In this document: one piece after another, positions 56,631 to 64,000 of the stretch
Layout of the letters: each line of letters opens with the position of its first letter
Numbering within the stretch: position 1 is the first letter of the stretch
Assembly: GCA_038496445.1 (NCBI GenBank)
Contig: JALMLS010000420.1
Coordinates: 186,001 to 250,000 of the forward strand
Direction: 5' to 3'
Length of the DNA: 64,000 bases
DNA from: Trichosphaerium sp. ATCC 40318
Lineage: Eukaryota > Discosea > Flabellinia > Trichosidae
Made by a program: the position numbers and the translations under genes
Notes under the pieces: model-generated
Database searches by the model: none
What the model was told of the DNA's origin: nothing
What the model saw: the letters and a program-made list of their open reading frames with translations, nothing else

Positions 56631-59179
56631 GACAAATTTACGTGAGCGTAGGGGTTTTTGTGTACGCACACTTTTTTGTTATTTGCCTTTGTTGGTCGTG
56701 TACAACCGGTACGTACTGGTTAATCTACGCATGTACTAAGCTCAACAAGGATTAACGGTAGATATTCGGGACGTTGATGGCTACAAAGTTACAACTCTCA
56801 TTGCAGGGCCAAAAGACCATCAATTTGGAACCACTATTGAGGTTTTGCGCAACAACAGTGACGGTAACATGTTTTTGTTATTTTTTCAAAAACTAAGCGC
56901 TAATAGTACACGTTGTTGTGGGAGCGTCAAATTTTGAACCTGACTTCGGGTTCGGGCGTATACACTACGTAAAGACAGGATCTGATGTTTTTTGTTTTGG
57001 CACGAAACTTTTGTACTTTCAATACGCTTACCTTCTGGTAGGCAAACCTAGTGTCAATGTGCTTGATCTCACCGATGGCAATGCAATAATCGTTGAGTCG
57101 CTATCAAGTCGGGATACTCTTTTAAATGATATGTTAGGAAAGGTACAGTAAGGCTGTTCGCTATTTAATAAACAAGTACTAGCTAGTTGCAACATCTGAT
57201 ATGACAGGAGATGGTATTGATGACCTTATAATTGGCATACTTGGCCCAGTGCGTTGCGTTTACTAACATCCTTCCGTAACACAAAAAGGTATACGTTACT
57301 ATAAGCAATGCACCTAGATTGGATAATGGAAGGCAGGCACAAAATTTCGTTATTGACGCTATTACAACTGGTTTGGGAGCGTTGAATATGCTTTCGGTAG
57401 CCGGTGGTGACGGTGACGGCGATGGTATTGGCGATGTTGCATTCTCATTAACTGCCGCGACAAACGGTAACAATTCTGTTGTCTTTTTGCGCGGAAGTAC
57501 AGAGTATGTTGTGCCAGGTGCAACGTACAGAGTTCCTGATAATACAACACCTGGATTTCGTACATCTGTACACCTCAAATACATGCCGGAGAATTTTGGC
57601 GAAGTTCTATCATTTATTGGTAAACAAGCGCATTTTTAGTTTAGTAATCTCTAATAGGTTCGATCAGCGGTTTTAAAGAAGAGGGGAAGCCCAATCCAGG
57701 GTCTTCGCTTGCAATGAGTGACTTAGCTGCGGAAAGTAGTACGGGCTGTGTGTGGATATTAATTTCCTACGAAGAATCATTTGTTAATGCAGCTGCTTTG
57801 GCAACAGGCCAAAGCCAAATTGGTTTTATTTTGTGTGGCGAAAATGAGGGAGATGAATTCGGTAGTTCAATTAATGGGTTAACAGATATAACTGGCGATA
57901 ACTTGGCAGAGTTTGCTATTGGCACAGCTCAAGGTACAAAGAATAAGCGATTCTAACTATTAATCGCACATGTTGTAGGCACGATCTATCTGTTTCGGGG
58001 TAAAACAGGATACCTTGAGGTTGAAGAGCCGTACAATCTTACTACTTTGATCGAAGACGGAGATGGAGGAATAATAACAAATGATATTACTAATTCTAGT
58101 CAGTTCATCGAAGTATGTGACTTCAACGGAGATGGAGTAATGGATTTGATTTTGACTGATAAAGATAGTGGTAATACTATAGTATTACAAAATGTCAGCA
58201 GACTTCTTGATCGTCATAGCTTTTTATCAAATTTCACAAATGATGATACAGTATTCATCAACGGAAATATAACAAACCCAACTTTAAAATGCGTAGATGT
58301 GCATGGAGATGGGTTTGATGACATATTAATAGGTGCTCCTGATGAAGCCAAGGTATATATTATAAACGGTAGTCCAAGTACGTAGTTTTCTTTGTGTTTT
58401 TGAATTGTTTTGGTTTTTTTTTTTTGGTTTTTTTTTTCTGACTTTTTTTTTCTCAAGTTGAACCGTCTATCATCACCTCGGTTTTGTCAACAACATACCG
58501 AACGAATGAATTCGCATCTGAACAAACTCTGTTTGATTTAAAACAAAGCGTATATGCTACAGTTACCTTTGAAACCCCAAGGCACGTGACGCTTTTAAAA
58601 GTTGTTTTTAGACTTGTTAACAGTTTTGTTTAGTCCAAGCAATTTACGCATCAACATGACCAGTAACAATACTATCGAGATATTACAACAAGCCAATGAA
58701 TCAAACCAATTTGAAATGCGCCTAAAATTAGATTTAGTTGGTCCATTAAACGGTGAACACACTGTTACCTTAGAGTTTCTCATTGACTTTTTTATTGACT
58801 CAACAACACCTCCATATATTATAAATGTCTCCTTACCATTGAATGTTACCAACGGTACGTATTTAGAGAGCCAATAAAACCGGAAGAAATACTAACATTA
58901 GCACTCTGTAGATTGTGGTAACAATATCCACGATGACTTAACTGAGGAATGTGATGGTTCAGACTTTTGTGGTCCAGATTGTTTATGTGATACAGAATCA
59001 ATTCTTATTGATGGAGTTTGTGCTTTTGTTCCAACCAGCTCACCAACTGGTCTGCCAACAGAAACTGAACTAGCACCATCACTTTTGTTTCCCTCACAAA
59101 GCGACGCTTTCACCAACACTGTGTTTACCATAGTAGCCTTTGTGTGTACCGTATTCCACTTGGGAATGTACGAGATATG
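56631..59179 (+). CDS. Surface protein E: inverted copy of A
   Basis: FG-GAP protein matching A exon by exon: DVDGYKVTTLIAGPKDHQFG, GASNFEPDFGFGRIHYVKTG, SVAGGDGDGDGIGDVAFSLT, DEFGSSINGLTDITGDNLAE, FIEVCDFNGDGVMDLILTDK, CVDVHGDGFDDILIGAPDEA, LRINMTSNNTIEILQQANES, Cys module CGNNIHDDLTEECDGSDF and the same hydrophobic tail. From about 57690 to the stop at 59177-59179 it is almost identical to A; the first 900 bp are clearly diverged. An upstream frame at 56631 (MTNLRERRGFCVRTLFCYLP) could supply the leader, but its splice phase to the next exon does not fit, so the start is uncertain. The GC-AG intron of A is conserved (58582-58633). Confidence 0.65.
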
Positions 59180-59430
59180 AGGTACAAACCTAGCTCAATC
59201 AAAAAAAAGAGAATGAGGATGAAACATCCTCAATAATGAGGGAATGATTTCATTACCCTCCAGTAAATAAACACTTCTTTATATTCAAAACAACACAGAT
59301 TCGAAATTTGTTAGGTTTTTGTACGTCTCCTCAAAAGGACAGATTCGCAACTTATTTGTACAATAATCTTTTATTTTTATGAACTATACGTTTAGCTCAG
59401 TCACAGTCTTGCCCTTAGCCTCTCCTTGGA
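56690..59430. repeat. Right arm of large inverted duplication (gene E)
   Basis: Partner of 44215-46980. At about 59432 homology to the 43430-44248 gene stops and homology to P450 DNA (41490-42215) begins, marking a rearrangement joint. Confidence 0.85.
58582..58633 (+). other. GC-AG intron in gene E
   Basis: Copy of the intron in gene A: donor CCAAG|GCACGTGACG, acceptor TTTAG, joining TVTFETP to SPSNLRINMTSNN. Confidence 0.7.
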
Positions 59431-59434
59431 TACT

Positions 59435-59920
59435 TGCTTCAAACAAAAAAAGATCAACACGCGTTTTAGCTCAACTTGTTGTTTTTAGGAAGATATTGAT
59501 CGTAAGAAGAGTGACTTACTGGATATTTTGATATCAATAAAGAAGGAAGGAAGATACCTAACTCCAAAGGAAGTGCTTGATGAATGTTTCACATTGTACT
59601 TTTTTGCTATCAGTTGCCTACTTACAAAAACTACAGCTTAGGCGACGGTGGGACAACTTCAAACGTATTGTCTTATACCAAGGGGTATGAGATCCTAAAC
59701 GTTTAAAAGCGGACTTAACACCCATTTAGTCAGTAGTTATGATGTCTCTCTTTATGTCTCATTTTAACCCTAAAGTATACCCTGAACCATATAAATATAA
59801 ACCATCTCGTTTCTCACAAGAAAACGCAAAGAATATACCACTACATGGGTAAGAAACTTAAAAATTTCATTTTTCAACCAGTACATGTGATTGAAACAAT
59901 TCTTGTTTTTTTCTAATTGC
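59435..59920 (+). pseudogene. Rearranged P450 fragment
   Basis: Inverted copy of parts of the 41278-43302 P450 gene. It keeps the exon reading EDIDRKKSDLLDILISIKKE to EVLDECFT and the exon reading MMSLFMSHFNPKVYPEPYKY to KNIPLH, with flanking intron sequence. The exon with the I-helix and K-helix is gone except for a few scrambled pieces near 59600-59690, and the haem exon is absent. Homology to the parent ends near 59920 inside the next intron. It cannot encode an enzyme. Confidence 0.8.
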
Positions 59921-60109
59921 TCATCGGTACTTGTGAGTCTCTTAAATAAATAAAACAGTATAATGTGCAAGTGGTAAGCTGTCCCGTTTAGGTCTATATT
60001 ACAAATGAAAAAACATAGTATAGGATGTACTATGATCACAGCATAGTTGCTCTAGTTTATTTATACAACACGGGTTTCTACAATGTTGGAAACTACCTTA
60101 CTAGCATGT

Positions 60110-62735
60110 TTATACTATGATGCAGTAAATCAAAAGCATCAGTAATAAGACGAATACTGTACATTTTGACGATGTGCTTGTTATTGCTGATATTGTAATT
60201 GGTGGAGTTGTACTTGGTGAAGCTGTAGTTGATACTACTATTGATGTTGGTGATGTTGTTGTTGTTTGAGAAGTAGTGGGTGCATTTGTTGTTGGTTGAG
60301 AAGTAGTTGGTGTTTCTGTTGTCGGTATCATTGTTGGAGGAGGTACACAAGATCCATTACCCAAGTATGATGTGAAACACAGACATTCATCACCACATCC
60401 AATTGTATTATCACACTCTTCAGTGTTTGAGTCGAATACACCATTTCCACAATCTGTTTAGACAATGTCAGTATTTACGAGCGTTTCAATGTTCTTGTTT
60501 TACAAAGTACATACTTGATGAAATGTTCAGTGTTTGATTGGCAACAACCAAAACTGAAACGAATGGGTACTGACTAAATTCCATAAAAATGTCTACATTC
60601 TCTTCGCTTTCGTTGGTGTTCCGTGTGTACTCCACTGTTAGCACTATAGATCCATTCTGTCTTCGAGACGTGTTGCTATACGTTACTGGATTGTTATTAA
60701 CAGTCACATTAGCAATATCAACGTTTTGTTTGCTGTTAATATAAAAGTGAGTATCCTGGTGTAGCATATAAAAAAAAAAATTGCCGTACGATTTCGCCTC
60801 TACCACAACGCTCAATACTCTTCTTTGAAGAGTATCAAACACATCAAAAGAAGATTCAGGATTCCAGGTGAGTACATCCACGTGATATATCGGAGTTTTT
60901 AGGATACCTGAGGTACAATGGATTAGTGTAAGATAGAAAGTATTGTGTTGTACTTGTTTCATAGGTTAGGATACTTGAACCAGCACCAAGTAAAATCTCA
61001 TCGAGGTTGTTCTCATTAAGATCACAGCTTTGAATACTTGTGATATTTCCAGGAGCATGTGACACTTGCTTTGCGATTTCAGACATATTCATCTGGAAAC
61101 CGGAATCCGCGATATCACGCCCGCTTAGCCATCCATATTTGGTGTGATTGATACAAGCAAAAGCATAGTCGAGTGTACCATCTTTATCATAGTGACCTGA
61201 TATAATACCCACGTGGTATGGACAAAAGTCATTATTTATACTAAATGATCCTTGTTGGGAGTTCGACCCATTGATTGATACGGCCAGGTGCATAACATTT
61301 CCTAAATCAGGCGTTAGATGAGCTAACGTAGACGAAAACAGTACCCTCGCTGTCAATAACCATTAAAAATATTGTGTCGTTATTGCGGTCAACTTGTACT
61401 GCTGATACCACAGTAGCGTTTATCACTATTATAAACTGAAAGTCGAGATCGCGTATAATACTCTTCGTCTTGTCTGGGAAGAAGTGCAGGGTGGTAGATT
61501 GATTAAAATCCGAGAAACTAAAATATGCAGAATATATTTCATTGTTCGTTCCTACAACGCTTTTAGCAACTGTCGTTGCAGTAACTTAACTGTAGACATA
61601 CTGAAGTAGCCCAATGGTTGTAAATCATCAATGATTTCTTGAAATCTAGCAGATGGGTTGTCTTTTATGAACGTAGATACTCCTCCAGCATGCATTTCTG
61701 GAGTTACAACAAATGCAAAAACTTTGTCTAAGCATTCTACAACAACCCCAACGTTTCTATCAGGAGCAGACTGAGCAATCATAAACTCTCCACAGAACTC
61801 GTTAGCCAAGATTAATCTGGCAGCTTCAGCTGGTGAAGAAGCAGGAAACACATTGATCTACACGTGAATGTTAAATAGGATAAAGATAAAAAGTAGGAGG
61901 TACCTCATTTCGCTCTGGTATGCTTGTATAAATGTACTCAACCCCTCCGATATTAGAACGCCCAAGCTTGACAACTGTTAGTGACAAAACAGGGTACACA
62001 ATTTAGTACATAAGTTCCAAAACCAGCGTCTGTATATGGTATTATTGGAGTGTTTTGGATCACCAAACCAGGAATGTCTTCCAGTAATTGACTGCCTAAC
62101 AAACGCATTACGAAAAGAACTATGCAAGCTTCTTATTACCTTGAATGGTTTTAAGGATACTTTTAACCCCTCCGAACCTGGTAGCACCTGGCTTGTCCAA
62201 TGACACCAACCCGAAATTTATAAGTTCTACACCAGAGCATAAGTTTCAGTCAATAAAAAAAAACCTTGTCGTACCGAATTCGTTGGTGGCCAAAAAGGTA
62301 CCAAGTCCATCCTCCAACCGACTTATAATGGTGGAGTGCAGTTTTGGGCTGGCAAGCTCGCTTGATGAGCACGAAACTACAATACATCAGAGATTGATTT
62401 TGCTTATCGGAATCCACCTAAACGTTTCTGTTTTGTTGCAAAAAAGCCGAAAATGGTGTGAGTTTTCTGTAAACGACAAATGGGTGAAAGTGGCTGCAAG
62501 TGTACTAGGTTTCTTTGTACAGACACCCACAATGACAGGAAACTAAGCCCATTTTTGGGTTTGTTTGACTCTCGCTCACATCTCTGAAACGCATACAAAT
62601 AGTCACAATCGGCTATTCTACGCACGTAAAGGCCGTACAGAAGTGGAAATGTTTCGGTGGATGTCGACATAAAAGAAGTGTACCTGATAGAGCGTAAATA
62701 CAAATAAAACAAAGATAACAGTATATCTTCGCCAT
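60110..62735 (-). CDS. Surface protein F: leader, beta domains, Cys module, Thr stalk, anchor tail
   Basis: ATG at 62735 opens a leader exon MAKIYCYLCFICIYALS (donor TCAG|GTACAC). A long first intron of about 300 nt contains a segment shared with gene C. Then SCSSSELASPKLHSTIISRL, GTFLATNEF, AARLILANEFCGEFMIAQSA, NVGVVVECLDKVFAFVVTPE, SGHYDKDGTLDYAFACINHT, DLNENNLDEILLGAGSSILT, EENVDIFMEFSQYPFVSVLV, Cys module CGNGVFDSNTEECDNTIG, CGDECLCFTSYLGNGSC, stalk TTETPTTSQPTTNAPTTSQ and tail CTVFVLLLMLLIYCIIV ending at 60110. Complete by the same criteria as B; likely GPI-anchored, glycosylated and extracellular. The exon near 61980-62190 is approximate. Confidence 0.65.
62425..62580. repeat. Intron-1 segment of F shared with C
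   Basis: Partner of 52828-52990. It includes GCAAAAAAGCCGAAAATGG and a GTGTGAGTTTTCTGTAAACG run, within intron 1 of gene F. Confidence 0.75.
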
Positions 62736-63189
62736 TGTAAGAGTTGCAATGTTTGTTGGATGAGGAGTAATAATGAACAAACTTAATCAAGAAAAACATG
62801 AAATGTTTTGTATTACGAGTTTTACGGAGTTAAGATTGCGTTTTTTAGTGTATATCTTAACATCTAAGTGTGTTTTAGTGTATTTTGAATAATTGTTCTG
62901 ACGTTTTTGCAGTATTTCGGTCTATTTCATCCTAATATTGGACAATCATTCATTATCTCTTGATTCCGTACCAATGATCTTACTTTCGGTAGCGTGTACA
63001 GAAATTGTAACCTCCAAAGTGAGTAAGTGATGAAAAACTTTCTCGTCTTTTTCTAAAAACTCCACAAACCTGTTAAACCAAAACATGCTCAGTTAACGCG
63101 CACATTTTACCGTTTTACTTATTTTTGAGACTCACAAGTACACCGTTTTATGAAACGTTTTTGACGAGCATTTATTTACTTGGATGTCT
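62736..63189. other. Upstream region of F, downstream of G
   Basis: About 450 bp AT-rich DNA that should carry the F promoter. Its 63110-63180 end is trailer sequence shared with gene D. No gene seen. Confidence 0.45.
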
Positions 63190-64000
63190 TTACATAAATA
63201 CACAATAATAAGAAATGACAAGCATCAATAGTGATAAAAGTGATACAGTCCACCTTGATGAGTTGCTTGTAATCGTCGATATTGTAATTGGCGGGGTTGT
63301 ATTTGGTGGCGCTGTGGTTGAAACTAATATTGTTGTTGGTGATGTTGTTGTTGGTTGAGAAGTAGTGGGTGCATTTGTAGTCGGTTGAGAAGTAGTGGGT
63401 GCATCTGTTGTCGGTATCATTGTTGGAGGAGGTACACAAGATCCATTACCCAAGTATGATGTGAAACACAGACATTCATTGCCACATCCAATTGTATTGT
63501 CACACTCTTCAGTGTTTGAGTCGAATACACCATTTCCACAATCTGTTTAGATAATGTCAGTATTTACGAGCGTTTCAATGTTCTTGTTTTACAAAGTACG
63601 CACTTGATGAAATATTGATTGTATGACTCACATTAAATGAAACATCAACAAAAGGGTATTCAGTCATGCTCAACATGATATTTACATTTTCTTCACTATC
63701 AGTGGTATTACGTTTGTACTCCACTGTCAATAACATTGATCCATTGGTTCTTTGAGATGTGTTGGTATATGTGACGTTATCACCATTTACTGTAATGTCA
63801 TTGAGTTGAATATCTTGATCCCTAGTTTGCAAATAAGTGAACACAGTCAGATAGGGTAGGTCAGGTAAACGCTTTAGACATACCCTGAAGTATCAATTGT
63901 GACAACCAAGATTCTTGTTTGACATGTATCAAAATCAGTTATGACAGATGTCAAATTGTTTGATTTGAATGAATCAATTTGATACATTGGTTGTTTGAGT
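63190..64000 (-). CDS. Surface protein G, 3' part (partial)
   Basis: C-terminal exons of a family member that continues beyond the window end. Readable: MYQIDSFKSNNLTSVITDF at the edge, RDQDIQLNDITVNGDNVTYT, EENVNIMLSMTEYPFVDVSF, HTINISSS, then Cys module CGNGVFDSNTEECDNTIG, CGNECLCFTSYLGNGSC, stalk TTDAPTTSQPTTNAPTTSQ and tail WTVSLLSLLMLVISYYCVFM. Nearly identical to gene D except in the stalk and tail. The 5' half is outside the window, so whether it has a leader exon cannot be told. Confidence 0.65.

Noticed and set aside
62145-62546. 133-codon plus-strand frame upstream of gene F
   Set aside because: It overlaps exon 2 and intron 1 of F on the other strand; the part shared with C changes only at amino-acid-altering sites.
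44215-64000. Transposon as the cause of the inverted duplications
   Set aside because: No transposase, reverse transcriptase, terminal repeats or target-site duplications were found at the joints.
1-64000. tRNA, rRNA or CRISPR features
   Set aside because: No cloverleaf with A/B boxes, rRNA core motifs or spaced short repeats were recognised by eye.

Overview
The window is nuclear DNA of a eukaryote, most likely a single-celled protist. The genes are cut by about a hundred short introns (roughly 30-170 nt), non-coding DNA is AT-rich, and there are no operons or bacterial signals. Gene content includes a class V/XI-type myosin with a dilute-type tail, an AP-4 adaptor mu chain, TMCO1, a TKL-like kinase, an RGLG/copine-type protein and two membrane P450s. 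I cannot name the species; several protist lineages would fit. Donor sites favour GTACGT over GTAAGT. At least eight introns must be read as GC-AG, mostly with donor GCACGT(G), because only that reading keeps conserved protein motifs in frame.

Layout. 1-814: 3' end of a condensation-type acyltransferase (+). 1175-5325: AP-4 mu subunit and a secreted alginate-lyase-family protein (both -). 5326-7590: gene-poor, with a tandem array of about 121 bp units, each holding a hairpin. 7593-10723: a possible small secreted protein (+), an RGLG/copine-like protein (-), a small membrane protein (-) and an F-box/MORN protein (-). 10917-13206: a type I membrane protein with a DNRLRE-like ectodomain (+). 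13584-15999: unrecognised small genes. 16441-25738: the myosin (-). 26314-28524: TMCO1 and a divergent small GTPase (both -). 29029-30066: an endonuclease/exonuclease/phosphatase-family protein (+). 30599-32659: a secreted RTX-like repeat protein (-). 33244-35066: an unrecognised gene with an internally duplicated block (+). 35114-38589: a coiled-coil TKL-like kinase (+). 38901-43302: two convergent P450 genes. 43430-44248: unrecognised gene (+).

44472-64000 is an accessory cluster of seven related surface-protein genes (A to G here). Members carry a secretory leader where the 5' end is intact, FG-GAP-type beta-propeller repeats (two architectures), a short cysteine module of the CGNGxxxxxxEECD type, usually a Thr/Pro stalk, and a C-terminal hydrophobic tail without following basic residues, as in GPI-anchored proteins. 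The cluster is built from nested inverted duplications. A (44472-46960) and E (56631-59179) are inverted copies, nearly identical over the 3' half and divergent over the 5' half. D (+) and G (-) are another inverted pair. C and D sit head to head and both lack a first exon. A mangled P450 fragment was carried along on the E arm. This cluster is the best candidate for something undescribed: a recombining family of anchored adhesin- or receptor-like proteins.

Two signals cut across all genes: the GTACGT/GCACGT splice donor code, and a strong excess of the palindrome CACGTG (about 48 sites by eye against about 7 expected), largely in introns and intergenic DNA. Splice coordinates were read by eye; single-exon boundaries may be off.
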